This document shows, piece after piece, positions 18,117 through 31,077 of a DNA stretch of 64,000 nt; the first letter of the stretch is position 1, and each line of letters opens with the position of its first letter. The notes under the pieces are model-generated. The model was not told the origin of the DNA. It did no database searches and saw only the letters and a list, made by a program, of their open reading frames with translations. Source of the DNA: Staphylococcus sp. M0911 (lineage in GTDB: Bacteria > Bacillota > Bacilli > Staphylococcales > Staphylococcaceae); assembly GCF_003491325.1 (NCBI RefSeq), contig NZ_CP022881.1, forward strand, positions 744,001 through 808,000, given 5' to 3'. Made by a program: the position numbers and the translations under genes.

Positions 18117-19181
18117 TTGTTAACGGTAAATCAAGTCAAAGAATTAGTTGGAGAAATAAAAGATCCAATTATTGATGTACCTTTAAAAGAAACTAACGGA
18201 ATAGTTGATGTTTCTATTAAAGAAGAAATTGAACATGTTAGTGTTAAAATTGCTATGGCACAATTAGGTGGACAACCTCAACTAGACTTACAAATGGCTG
18301 TAGTTAAAACGCTAAAAGAAAATGGAGCGAAAACAGTAGGTATTAGATTCGAAGAGTTACCTGCAGGTACAGTTGAACAGTATAGAGGTAAAGGTACTGA
18401 AAAGCCTAAAACGATAGAAGGATTATTATCAAAGAATAATTCTGTTGAATTTATAGCAATTGCGTCAGGTAAAGGCGGCGTTGGAAAATCAACAGTTGCA
18501 GTTAATCTAGCAGTTGCTTTAGCTAGAGAAGGAAAAAAAGTTGGACTAGTAGATGCTGATATTTATGGATTTAGTGTACCTGATATGATGGGCATTGATG
18601 AAAAACCTGGTATCGAAGGGAAAGAAGTTATCCCAGTTGAAAGATATGGCGTTAAAGTTATTTCTATGGCTTTCTTTGTTGAAGAAAATGCACCAGTCAT
18701 TTGGAGAGGACCAATGTTAGGTAAAATGCTTACTAACTTTTTCACGGAAGTAAAATGGGGTGATCTAGATTACTTATTATTAGATTTACCTCCAGGTACT
18801 GGTGATGTTGCGCTAGATGTTCATTCTATGCTTCCTTCTAGTAAAGAAATTATTGTCACTACACCTCATCCAACTGCAGCATTTGTTGCTGCGAGAGCAG
18901 GTGCTATGGCTAAACATACAGACCATTCAATTTTAGGTGTAATTGAAAACATGAGTTATTTTGAAAGTAAAGAAACTGGCAATAAAGAATACGTGTTTGG
19001 TAAAGGTGGCGGAACGAAACTAGCAGATGAGTTAGAAACTCAATTGTTCGGTGAATTACCATTAGAACAACCAACATGGAACCCTACAGATTTTTCTCCG
19101 TCTATCTATCAACCTGAAGATAGATTAGGCAAAATCTATCAGACAATTGCTCAAAAAGTAATCGCAAGTACACAAAAGTAA
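18117..19181 (+). CDS. Mrp/SalA-type P-loop ATPase, cysteine-free
   Basis: The 354-residue protein has an N-terminal MIP18/DUF59-like domain (about 1-85) and a ParA/Mrp ATPase domain with a deviant Walker A, GKGGVGKST, at residues 118-126. LLLDLPPGTGD forms the Walker B region. It would usually be annotated as the iron-sulfur carrier ApbC/Mrp, but it contains no cysteine at all, and the CPxC cluster-binding motif after ENMSYF is replaced by ESKETG. Its place beside an rRNA operon and near dacA-ybbR-glmM resembles that of salA (ybaL) in B. subtilis, a Mrp-type regulator. The start is a TTG at 18117 behind AAGGGGGA, with no nearby in-frame ATG. Confidence 0.75.
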   Translation: MLTVNQVKELVGEIKDPIIDVPLKETNGIVDVSIKEEIEHVSVKIAMAQLGGQPQLDLQMAVVKTLKENGAKTVGIRFEELPAGTVEQYRGKGTEKPKTIEGLLSKNNSVEFIAIASGKGGVGKSTVAVNLAVALAREGKKVGLVDADIYGFSVPDMMGIDEKPGIEGKEVIPVERYGVKVISMAFFVEENAPVIWRGPMLGKMLTNFFTEVKWGDLDYLLLDLPPGTGDVALDVHSMLPSSKEIIVTTPHPTAAFVAARAGAMAKHTDHSILGVIENMSYFESKETGNKEYVFGKGGGTKLADELETQLFGELPLEQPTWNPTDFSPSIYQPEDRLGKIYQTIAQKVIASTQK

Positions 19182-19193
19182 CAAAAAGTTATT

Positions 19194-19230
19194 AAGCGTA
19201 TAAAATTAACTATATTTTTATACGCTTTTT
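19194..19230 (+). terminator. Terminator after the Mrp/SalA-type gene
   Basis: AAGCGTATAAAA (19194-19205) pairs with TTTTATACGCTT (19216-19227), followed by T residues. Confidence 0.88.
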
Positions 19231-19320
19231 CTATTGCATTTTAGAAAAATCCTGTTAGAATATTTTCTTGTGAGTTATTCAACTCGAAAATATCAATTTA
19301 AAAAAAGTTTGATTTCATTG

Positions 19321-19349
19321 TTGACTTCAAAAGATAAAATTGATATTAT
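19321..19349 (+). promoter_or_regulatory. rRNA operon promoter P1
   Basis: TTGACT (19321-19326) and TATTAT (19344-19349) are 17 bp apart, about 270 bp before the 16S gene. The rest of 19231-19619 is AT-rich leader without genes. Confidence 0.75.
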
Positions 19350-19469
19350 ATAAAAGTCGCCAAAAACGACAAGTTAAGTTTAATAAAACTTTGTTAAGAA
19401 AGTGTAAAACTTACTATTGCTAAGCGAAAACAAATCGTTTAGACTTAATAAAGTAATCTTAATTAAATA

Positions 19470-19498
19470 TTGACTTCGAATTAAAGAAGTTATATAAT
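19470..19498 (+). promoter_or_regulatory. rRNA operon promoter P2
   Basis: TTGACT (19470-19475) and a perfect TATAAT (19493-19498) are 17 bp apart. This is the stronger-looking of the tandem rrn promoters and starts transcripts near 19505. Confidence 0.85.
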
Positions 19499-19520
19499 AA
19501 TGAAAATTGTTTCAAATGAA

Positions 19521-19553
19521 CATTGAAAACTGAATGACAATATGTCAACGTTA
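19521..19553 (+). other. 16S rRNA processing-stem arm (5' side)
   Basis: The stretch 19521-19553 is nearly complementary to 21216-21247 downstream of 16S (for example GAAAACTGAATGACAATATG against CATATTGTATTCAGTTTT). The two arms would form the long stem cut by RNase III to release pre-16S RNA. Confidence 0.75.
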
Positions 19554-19619
19554 ATTCCAACAATGTAACGAAAGTTACAACAATTAATTTAGTTTTATGA
19601 GCTAATCAAACATCATAAT

Positions 19620-24475
<4,856 letters not shown>

Positions 24476-24501
24476 AAATTTATGTTTTGCGACGCAAAAT
24501 C

Positions 24502-24529
24502 ATTTTACTTACTATCTAGTTTTGAATGT
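24502..24529 (+). other. 23S rRNA processing-stem arm (3' side)
   Basis: This stretch is complementary to 21402-21430 before the 23S gene (TTTACTTACTATCTAGTTTT against AAAACTAGATAAGTAAGTAAA), forming the pre-23S processing stem. Confidence 0.75.
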
Positions 24530-24546
24530 ATAATACATTCCATTTG

Positions 24547-24661
24547 TCTGGTGACAATGGCAAGGAGGTCACACCTGTTCCCATGCCGAACACAGAAGTT
24601 AAGCTCCTTAGCGCCGATGGTAGTCAGACTAACGTTCCGCTAGAGTAGGACGTTGCCAGGC
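24547..24661 (+). rRNA. 5S ribosomal RNA
   Basis: The 115-base gene begins TCTGGTGACAATGGCAAGG, contains CCCATGCCGAACACAGAAGT, and ends GTTGCCAGGC. Its ends pair as in other staphylococcal 5S RNAs. It lies about 70 bases after 23S and just before the tRNA cluster. Confidence 0.96.
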
Positions 24662-24675
24662 AAATATATAATTAT

Positions 24676-24750
24676 TCCACAGTAGCTCAGTGGTAGAGCT
24701 ATCGGCTGTTAACCGATCGGTCGTAGGTTCGAGTCCTACCTGTGGAGCCA
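24676..24750 (+). tRNA. tRNA-Asn (GTT)
   Basis: A full cloverleaf with anticodon GTT in CGGCTGTTAACCG. The acceptor arm TCCACAG pairs with CTGTGGA, and CCA is encoded. It is the first of six tRNAs downstream of 5S. Confidence 0.96.
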
Positions 24751-24751
24751 T

Positions 24752-24823
24752 GGCTCCTTGGTCAAGCGGTTAAGACACCGCCCTTTCACGGCGGTAACAC
24801 GGGTTCGAGTCCCGTAGGAGTCA
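24752..24823 (+). tRNA. tRNA-Glu (TTC)
   Basis: Cloverleaf with anticodon TTC in CGCCCTTTCACGGCG and acceptor GGCTCCT/AGGAGTC. CCA is not encoded, unlike most neighbours. Confidence 0.95.
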
Positions 24824-24828
24824 TTTAT

Positions 24829-24904
24829 GGAGAATTAGCTCAGCTGGGAGAGCATCTGCCTTACAAGCAGAGGGTCGGCGGTTCGAACCCGTCATTCTCC
24901 ACCA
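24829..24904 (+). tRNA. tRNA-Val (TAC)
   Basis: Cloverleaf with anticodon TAC in CTGCCTTACAAGCAG and acceptor GGAGAAT/ATTCTCC. CCA is encoded. Confidence 0.96.
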
Positions 24905-24925
24905 TTGATTTTAATTAAATATGCT

Positions 24926-25009
24926 GGAGGGGTAGCGAAGTGGCTAAACGCGGCGGACTGTAAATCCGCTCCTTCGGGTTCGGCAGTTCGAATCTGCCCC
25001 CCTCCACCA
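24926..25009 (+). tRNA. tRNA-Tyr (GTA)
   Basis: A class II tRNA with a long variable arm (CCGCTCCTTCGGGTTCGG region) and anticodon GTA in GGACTGTAAATCC. Acceptor GGAGGGG/CCCCTCC and an encoded CCA. Confidence 0.96.
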
Positions 25010-25015
25010 TCTTAA

Positions 25016-25090
25016 TGGGCTATAGCCAAGCGGTAAGGCAACGGACTTTGACTCCGTCACGCGCTGGTTCGAATCCAGCTAGCCCAGCCA
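25016..25090 (+). tRNA. tRNA-Gln (TTG)
   Basis: Cloverleaf with anticodon TTG in GGACTTTGACTCC and acceptor TGGGCTA/TAGCCCA. CCA is encoded. Confidence 0.95.
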
Positions 25091-25093
25091 TAA

Positions 25094-25166
25094 GAGCCAT
25101 TAGCTCAGTTGGTAGAGCATCTGACTTTTAATCAGAGGGTCAGAGGTTCGAATCCTCTATGGCTCA
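25094..25166 (+). tRNA. tRNA-Lys (TTT)
   Basis: Cloverleaf with anticodon TTT in CTGACTTTTAATCAG and acceptor GAGCCAT/ATGGCTC. CCA is not encoded. It is the last tRNA of the operon. Confidence 0.95.
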
Positions 25167-25171
25167 CTCTT

Positions 25172-25200
25172 AACATCTTTCTTCGGAAAGATGTTTTTTT
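25172..25200 (+). terminator. Terminator of the rRNA-tRNA operon
   Basis: AACATCTTTC (25172-25181), a TTCG tetraloop and GAAAGATGTT (25186-25195) form a perfect 10-bp hairpin followed by T residues. Confidence 0.95.
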
Positions 25201-25266
25201 ATGTTGTTTTATGTAAGCGGATACATTATTCTATAAATAACATGATAAAAAGAGGTGGATATATTA

Positions 25267-26172
25267 ATGAAGAACATAGATATTATTGGGGCACCTTCGA
25301 CATTTGGCCAAAGAAAATTAGGTGTGAATTTAGGTCCAGATGCTATAAGATATGCAGGATTACAGGAAAGATTAGAAAATTTAGGTATGAATGTTCAAGA
25401 TATTGGCAATATAGACGTTCCTGCTATAGATTTGAAAAAGTTTAATTCTGAGCAACAAGGCTTGAGAAATTATGATGAAATTATAAGCGTCTCAAATGTA
25501 CTTAGCGAAAAAGTTGAACAAACGATAGTAAATCATAGATTTCCATTAGTTTTAGGTGGAGATCATTCTATAGCGGTAGGTTCAATTTCTGGTATTAGTA
25601 AACACTATGAAAATCTTGGTGTAATTTGGTATGATGCTCATGGAGATTTGAATATACCTGAAGAGTCACCATCAGGAAATATACATGGGATGCCACTAAG
25701 AATATTATTAGGTGATGGTCCAAGTGATCTTGTTAATTTAAATAATAGTCAACCTAAACTTAAACCTGAAAATATAGTTTTAATTGGTATGAGAGATTTG
25801 GATAAAGGTGAACGTGAGTATATCAAAGCACAAAACATTAAAACTTATACTATGGCAGATATAGATAAACTTGGAATCGAAACAGTTATTAATGATACTT
25901 TAAGTTATTTGAAATCAAGAAATGTTGATGGGTTACATTTATCATTAGATGTCGATGCCTTAGATCCAACTGAAACACCAGGAACAGGAACAAGAGTATT
26001 AGGTGGGTTAAGTTATAGAGAAAGCCATTTTGCTTTAGAATTACTTCATGAAAGTAATATGATTACATCAATGGATTTGGTTGAAGTTAATCCATTAATT
26101 GATTTACATAATAGTACAGCTGAACAAGCAGTTTCATTACTTGGGACATTTTTCGGAGAAACATTATTATAA
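25267..26172 (+). CDS. rocF: Arginase RocF
   Basis: The 301-residue ureohydrolase splits arginine into ornithine and urea. Dinuclear manganese-binding signatures are present: GGDHSIAVG near residue 97, WYDAHGDLN near 122, and [19 protein letters not shown] near 225. The longest frame starts at a GTG (25255) that lies within the AGAGGTGG ribosome site, so the ATG at 25267 is taken. It sits between the rrn operon and dacA with its own terminator, so it is monocistronic. Arginase would also supply ornithine, the precursor of staphyloferrin A. Confidence 0.93.
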   Translation: MKNIDIIGAPSTFGQRKLGVNLGPDAIRYAGLQERLENLGMNVQDIGNIDVPAIDLKKFNSEQQGLRNYDEIISVSNVLSEKVEQTIVNHRFPLVLGGDHSIAVGSISGISKHYENLGVIWYDAHGDLNIPEESPSGNIHGMPLRILLGDGPSDLVNLNNSQPKLKPENIVLIGMRDLDKGEREYIKAQNIKTYTMADIDKLGIETVINDTLSYLKSRNVDGLHLSLDVDALDPTETPGTGTRVLGGLSYRESHFALELLHESNMITSMDLVEVNPLIDLHNSTAEQAVSLLGTFFGETLL

Positions 26173-26184
26173 AATAATTATTGC

Positions 26185-26217
26185 AACTTGCATGTGTTTT
26201 GACATGCAAGTTTTTTT
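26185..26217 (+). terminator. Terminator after rocF
   Basis: AACTTGCATGT (26185-26195) pairs perfectly with ACATGCAAGTT (26202-26212), followed by a T run. Confidence 0.92.
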
Positions 26218-26299
26218 CATTTTTCTCACCGTTCATATGACACGTGTTCTAATGATTGATATAATGGATGATATGGAAAATGTTATCGGAGGAGATGTT

Positions 26300-27106
26300 A
26301 TGGATTTTTCCAATTTTTTTCAAAATTTCAGTACTTTGAAAGTCATAACTAGTGTCCTCGATTTATTGATTGTGTGGTATGTCCTTTACTTACTTATTAC
26401 AGTTTTTAAAGGAACTAAGGCAATACAATTATTAAAAGGTATTGTTGTTATAGTAATCGGTCAACAAATCAGTAAAATGCTAAATTTGACTGCGACTTCT
26501 AAATTGTTCGATATCGTAATTCAATGGGGTGTACTTGCTTTAATAGTTATTTTCCAACCTGAGATTCGAAGAGCGCTTGAACAATTAGGTAGAGGAAGTT
26601 TCTTGAAACGTTATACAAATGCCTATACTAAAGATGAAGAGAAGTTAATCCAATCTGTATCTAAAGCGGTTCAGTATATGGCTAAGCGTCGTATAGGTGC
26701 GTTAATAGTGTTTGAGAAAGAGACAGGTTTACAGGATTATATTGAAACTGGAATTCCTATGGATTCTAAAATTTCTCAAGAATTATTAACCAATGTATTT
26801 ATACCTAATACACCTTTACATGATGGTGCTATGATCATTCAAGGAACAAAAATAGCAGCAGCCGCTAGTTATTTACCTTTATCAGATAGTGTTAAAATTT
26901 CAAAAAGTTTAGGTACTAGACACAGAGCAGCAGTAGGTATTTCAGAAGTATCAGATGCTTTTACAGTTATTGTTTCTGAAGAGACAGGTGATGTGTCAGT
27001 AACATTTGATGGTAAACTAAGACGAGATATTTCAAATGAAGTGTTTGAAGAATTACTAGCTGAGCATTGGTTTGGCACACACTTTCAAAAGAAAGGTGTG
27101 AATTAA
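26300..27106 (+). CDS. dacA: Diadenylate cyclase DacA (CdaA), c-di-AMP synthase
   Basis: The 268-residue protein has three N-terminal membrane helices (about 1-85) and a DisA_N/DAC catalytic domain with the key motifs LHDGAMII (near residue 172) and GTRHRAA (near 205). It makes c-di-AMP from two ATP. The open frame extends back to 26099 inside rocF, but the true start is MDFSNFF at 26300 behind CGGAGGAG, matching S. aureus DacA in sequence and length. It is followed one base later by ybbR and then glmM, the conserved regulatory operon. Confidence 0.95.
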   Translation: MDFSNFFQNFSTLKVITSVLDLLIVWYVLYLLITVFKGTKAIQLLKGIVVIVIGQQISKMLNLTATSKLFDIVIQWGVLALIVIFQPEIRRALEQLGRGSFLKRYTNAYTKDEEKLIQSVSKAVQYMAKRRIGALIVFEKETGLQDYIETGIPMDSKISQELLTNVFIPNTPLHDGAMIIQGTKIAAAASYLPLSDSVKISKSLGTRHRAAVGISEVSDAFTVIVSEETGDVSVTFDGKLRRDISNEVFEELLAEHWFGTHFQKKGVN

Positions 27107-27107
27107 T

Positions 27108-28040
27108 ATGTTAGAGAGTAAGTGGGGGTTAAGATTCGTTGCACTTATTTTAGCAATATTTTTCTTCTTATCTGTTAATAATGTTTTTGGTAACATATTT
27201 AATTCAGATGATATTTCACAGAAATCAACAAAGACAATCCAAGATGTTCCAGTGGAAGTAGTTTATAACCATAAAGATTTACATGCAACTCATGTTCCAG
27301 ATACTGTAGATGTGAACATTTCAGGGCCACAATCTAAATTATTAAAAATTGAAAGTCCAGATGACTTAAAAGTAGTGGTTGATTTATCTGGTGAAAAAGC
27401 TGGTAAATATCATGAAAAATTCCAAGTTAAAGGAATAAGTAATGGTATTAATTACAATGTAAAACCTAAAGCAGCCAATATTACATTGGAAAAGAAAACG
27501 ACTAAGACGATGCATGTTCAACCGGATGTAAGTCAAAGCGATATTTCAAATGAATATAAAATAGATAAACAACAAATTTCACCTGAGACAGTTAAAGTTA
27601 CAGGTGGAGAAGAACAATTGAATCAAATTGCTTACTTAAAAGCAACATATAAAAATGCAACTAAGATTAGTAAAGATACGAAAGATGTTGCAGATGTTAA
27701 TGCTTACGATAAAGATTTAAATAAATTAAACGTATCAATTAACCCAGGACAAGTTGATTTGAAAGTGTCTGTTAAGCCTTTTAGTAAAAAAGTTAAGGTT
27801 AATACTAAGACTACTGGAAATTTAGATGGTAATAAAAAAGTTGATCATATTAAATTAGATGATGATGAAGTAGAGATTTATGGTAGTAGAGAAGACTTAC
27901 AGGGTATAGATAATATCACAGCTGAAGTTGATTTAGATCATATTTCAGAATCAACTGAAAAGACAGTGAAATTTAATTTGCCTAAGAATGTAAGTAAGGT
28001 TGAACCTGAAGAAACAAAGGCTTATATTACGGTTAAATAA
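27108..28040 (+). CDS. ybbR: YbbR-domain regulator of DacA (CdaR)
   Basis: The 310-residue protein has one N-terminal membrane anchor (about 7-26, ALILAIFFFLSV) and an extracellular part made of YbbR repeats. These show the recurring pattern of a short strand followed by VxISGP/VxVTGG-type turns (for example near residues 62 and 164). CdaR binds and modulates DacA at the membrane. It starts one base after dacA and precedes glmM, so all three are co-transcribed. Confidence 0.92.
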   Translation: MLESKWGLRFVALILAIFFFLSVNNVFGNIFNSDDISQKSTKTIQDVPVEVVYNHKDLHATHVPDTVDVNISGPQSKLLKIESPDDLKVVVDLSGEKAGKYHEKFQVKGISNGINYNVKPKAANITLEKKTTKTMHVQPDVSQSDISNEYKIDKQQISPETVKVTGGEEQLNQIAYLKATYKNATKISKDTKDVADVNAYDKDLNKLNVSINPGQVDLKVSVKPFSKKVKVNTKTTGNLDGNKKVDHIKLDDDEVEIYGSREDLQGIDNITAEVDLDHISESTEKTVKFNLPKNVSKVEPEETKAYITVK

Positions 28041-28067
28041 TTGAAAGAAATAAAAGGAGAGTAAATC

Positions 28068-29423
28068 ATGGGAAAATATTTTGGTACTGACGGTGTCAGA
28101 GGTGTCGCAAACGAAGAGTTAACACCAGAACTAGCATTTAAATTAGGTAGATATGGTGGCTATGTACTAGCACATAATAAAGGTGAAAAAAATCCTAGGG
28201 TACTTGTAGGAAGGGATACAAGAGTCTCTGGTGAAATGTTAGAATCTGCATTAATTGCAGGGTTAATTTCTATTGGTGCAGAAGTCATGCGTTTAGGTAT
28301 TATTTCTACTCCAGGTGTTGCATATTTAACTAGAGAAATGGACGCAGGACTAGGTGTTATGATTTCGGCATCACATAACCCAGTTGCTGATAATGGTATT
28401 AAATTCTTTGGTTCTGATGGATTTAAACTTTCTGATGATCAAGAAGAAGAAATAGAAGCACTATTAGATCAAGATGAACCAAGTCTTCCAAGACCAGTTG
28501 GTACTGATATCGTTCATTACTCAGATTATTTTGAAGGTGCACAAAAATATTTAAGTTATTTAAAATCAACAGTAGATGTGAATTTAGAAGGCATGAAAAT
28601 AGTTTTAGATGGTGCCAATGGATCTACATCATCATTAGCACCATTCTTATTCGGTGATTTAGAGGCGGATACTGAAACAGTAGGCTGTAGTCCTGATGGC
28701 TATAATATCAATGAGGAATGTGGTTCTACACATCCTCAAGCACTTGCAGAAAAAGTACTTGAAACTGGAGCAGATTTTGGATTAGCATTTGATGGTGATG
28801 GTGACAGAATCATTGCTGTAGATGAAAAAGGACATATCGTTGATGGTGACCAAATTATGTTCATCATTGGCCAAGAAATGCACAAGAATCAAGAACTAAA
28901 TAATAATATGATTGTTTCAACAGTTATGAGTAATTTAGGTTTCTATAAAGCATTAGAGAATGAAGGTATCCAATCTAATAAAACAAAAGTCGGCGATCGT
29001 TACGTGGTTGAAGAAATGAGACGTGGCAATTATAATCTTGGTGGCGAACAATCAGGTCATATTGTTTTAATGGATTATAATACAACAGGCGACGGATTAT
29101 TAACAGGTGTGCAACTTGCAGCTATCGTTAAAATGTCAGGTAAATCATTGAGTGAATTAGCTTCACAAATGAAAACTTATCCGCAATCACTAATCAATGT
29201 GAGAGTAACTGATAAATATCGTGTTGAAGAAAATATTGATGTTAAAGAAGTAATGACTAAAGTTGAAGTGGAAATGAATGGTGAAGGTAGAATTTTAGTG
29301 CGTCCTTCAGGTACAGAACCTTTAGTACGTGTGATGGTAGAAGCATCAACTGACGAAGATGCACAAAGATTTGCACAACAAATTGCCGATGTAGTCGAAG
29401 ACAAGATGGGTTTAGATAAATAA
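28068..29423 (+). CDS. glmM: Phosphoglucosamine mutase GlmM
   Basis: The 451-residue alpha-D-phosphohexomutase has the phosphoserine loop ISASHNP with catalytic Ser102, the Mg-binding loop DGDGDR near residue 241, the sugar-binding GGEQSGH near 325 and the phosphate-binding RPSGTEP near 410. It converts glucosamine-6-P to glucosamine-1-P for UDP-GlcNAc and peptidoglycan. In several Firmicutes GlmM also binds and inhibits DacA, which fits its place at the end of the dacA-ybbR operon. glmS, the preceding enzyme of the pathway, lies 6 kb downstream. Confidence 0.96.
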   Translation: MGKYFGTDGVRGVANEELTPELAFKLGRYGGYVLAHNKGEKNPRVLVGRDTRVSGEMLESALIAGLISIGAEVMRLGIISTPGVAYLTREMDAGLGVMISASHNPVADNGIKFFGSDGFKLSDDQEEEIEALLDQDEPSLPRPVGTDIVHYSDYFEGAQKYLSYLKSTVDVNLEGMKIVLDGANGSTSSLAPFLFGDLEADTETVGCSPDGYNINEECGSTHPQALAEKVLETGADFGLAFDGDGDRIIAVDEKGHIVDGDQIMFIIGQEMHKNQELNNNMIVSTVMSNLGFYKALENEGIQSNKTKVGDRYVVEEMRRGNYNLGGEQSGHIVLMDYNTTGDGLLTGVQLAAIVKMSGKSLSELASQMKTYPQSLINVRVTDKYRVEENIDVKEVMTKVEVEMNGEGRILVRPSGTEPLVRVMVEASTDEDAQRFAQQIADVVEDKMGLDK

Positions 29424-29432
29424 ATGATAAGA

Positions 29433-29468
29433 GCACATGTCACAAATTAAATGTGGCATGTGTTTTTT
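29433..29468 (+). terminator. Terminator after glmM
   Basis: GCACATGTCACA (29433-29444) pairs with TGTGGCATGTGT (29452-29463) with one G-U wobble, followed by a T run. Confidence 0.85.
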
Positions 29469-29475
29469 ATATTAC

Positions 29476-29509
29476 AAAAAGAACCAGAAACAGTAGTTTC
29501 TGGTTCTTT
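29476..29509 (-). terminator. Terminator of the mannitol operon (minus strand)
   Basis: AAAGAACCAGAAAC (29478-29491) pairs perfectly with GTTTCTGGTTCTTT (29496-29509) around an AGTA loop. The U tract on the minus strand comes from 29476-29480. It ends leftward transcription after mtlD. Confidence 0.9.
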
Positions 29510-29516
29510 AAATATC

Positions 29517-30629
29517 TTATTTTGCAACTAGTTCATTATATTCTTTTTCAATTTCTTCAGCTAATGGTCCTTCAACTTTAGCATATGTTTGTAAGAAGGC
29601 TTTAATACCATTTTCATGAATATAATTATTTTTCTCAACTGTTTCTTGATCAGCTTTGTCGTCATATTTTAAAAGTAGGGCAGCTGCTTTAACCAAGCCA
29701 TCTCTTTCTAAATTATGTTCATATAAATAATTCAATGGTTTGATGATACGATCTTTCGGTCCAATTTTACGTAGTGTTCCGCGACCTACGCGAGTAACTT
29801 CATCAGAAAGATGTGGGTTATTGAAACGTTCGATAATTTTTTCTACGTATTGTGATTGTTCAGTTTTAGTGAAATCAAATTCACGAGTAATATATTCGCT
29901 TGTTTCAGCTAATACACGTCTTAAACCTGCTTCAATCGTACTATCTTGAACGGCATCTAATACTGTTGCCTTATTATCATTATATCCTGCATATGCTAAA
30001 AATGCATGACCTGTATTTACTGTTAATAATTTTCTTTCGATATAAGGTGTTAGATCATCAACGTATTTAATATGATCTAACTCTTGACCATACCAAGCGT
30101 CTTTTTCGACTACCCACTCGAAGAACGGTTCTACCATAACATCTAAAATATTTTCATTTTTTTGTAATGGAACGATTCTATCAACTGCAGAGTTTGCAAA
30201 GTGAATATGATCGCCTAGAGGGCCAGTGATATCTAAGATAGCTTTTTTAAGTGTGTCTGTTGCCATTATTGCATTTTCACATGCAACGATATTAACATGA
30301 TTTTCTTTTTCTTTTAAATATGGTGCAAATGATTTAGCGATAATTGGTAAGATATTAACACCAACTGCAGTAGTAATTAAATCAGCTTCTAAAATAGCTT
30401 GTTTTAATTCATCAGACGGTTTAGCTGAGTTAATCGCATCAACATTGTTCACACGTGTAGTTGTTTTAGACTCATCTGCTAAAATAACGTCGTATTCATG
30501 CTCTTTTTGTAAAGCATTAATAATGTCTTCGTTAACATCTGCAAATGTAACTTTAATATTATTATCTGCTAAGATATAACCAATAAAACCACGACCGATA
30601 TTACCGGCACCAAAATGTACTGCTTTCAT
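29517..30629 (-). CDS. mtlD: Mannitol-1-phosphate 5-dehydrogenase MtlD
   Basis: The 370-residue NAD-dependent polyol dehydrogenase begins with the Rossmann motif [12 protein letters not shown] at residues 6-17. Typical family features are [13 protein letters not shown] near residue 205 and a KxxxxN..H type active site in that region. It oxidises mannitol-1-phosphate to fructose-6-phosphate. The start overlaps the mtlF stop by one base (TAATG), so translation is coupled. It is the last gene of mtlA-mtlR-mtlF-mtlD. Confidence 0.95.
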   Translation of the reverse strand: MKAVHFGAGNIGRGFIGYILADNNIKVTFADVNEDIINALQKEHEYDVILADESKTTTRVNNVDAINSAKPSDELKQAILEADLITTAVGVNILPIIAKSFAPYLKEKENHVNIVACENAIMATDTLKKAILDITGPLGDHIHFANSAVDRIVPLQKNENILDVMVEPFFEWVVEKDAWYGQELDHIKYVDDLTPYIERKLLTVNTGHAFLAYAGYNDNKATVLDAVQDSTIEAGLRRVLAETSEYITREFDFTKTEQSQYVEKIIERFNNPHLSDEVTRVGRGTLRKIGPKDRIIKPLNYLYEHNLERDGLVKAAALLLKYDDKADQETVEKNNYIHENGIKAFLQTYAKVEGPLAEEIEKEYNELVAK

Positions 30630-31063
30630 TATGCATCAGCCTCCTCAAAGACTTGTTTGATTTCGTCAGCAGATTTAGCATTGATAATACGCTCTACATT
30701 TTCTTCTTCACTGAAAGTAATCGCGATTTTAGATAATAGGTCTAAATGTTCTCCATCTTTACCAGCAATACCAACTACGACTTTAACTTCTTCGCCATTC
30801 CAATCTACGCCTTCAGGAATTTGTAATAAGCTTAATCCAGATTGGATAACGTTTCCTTTAGCTTCTTCAGTACCATGTGGTATAGCTAAGCCATTGCCCA
30901 TAAATGTAGATACGACATCTTCACGATCTTTCATTGCTTGGATGTAGTTTTCTGTTACAGCACCACTATCTACTAAAGCTTGTCCTGCTTTTTCGATTGC
31001 TTCGTTTTGACTACCTACTGATACATTGATAAAGATATTTTCGTTACTGAATAATTCACTCAT
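30629..31063 (-). CDS. mtlF: Mannitol-specific PTS enzyme IIA MtlF
   Basis: The 144-residue EIIA domain protein carries its phosphorylated histidine at His63 in [10 protein letters not shown]. It passes phosphate from HPr to the EIIB domain of MtlA during mannitol uptake. It lies 14 bases after mtlR and overlaps mtlD by one base. The length is standard for a separate EIIA-Mtl. Confidence 0.95.
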   Translation of the reverse strand: MSELFSNENIFINVSVGSQNEAIEKAGQALVDSGAVTENYIQAMKDREDVVSTFMGNGLAIPHGTEEAKGNVIQSGLSLLQIPEGVDWNGEEVKVVVGIAGKDGEHLDLLSKIAITFSEEENVERIINAKSADEIKQVFEEADA

Positions 31064-31077
31064 TGATTAATACACTC

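Noticed and set aside
26099..26299. N-terminal extension of dacA overlapping rocF
   Set aside because: The extension runs through the rocF coding end and its terminator; the MDFSNFF start has a good ribosome site and gives the usual DacA length.
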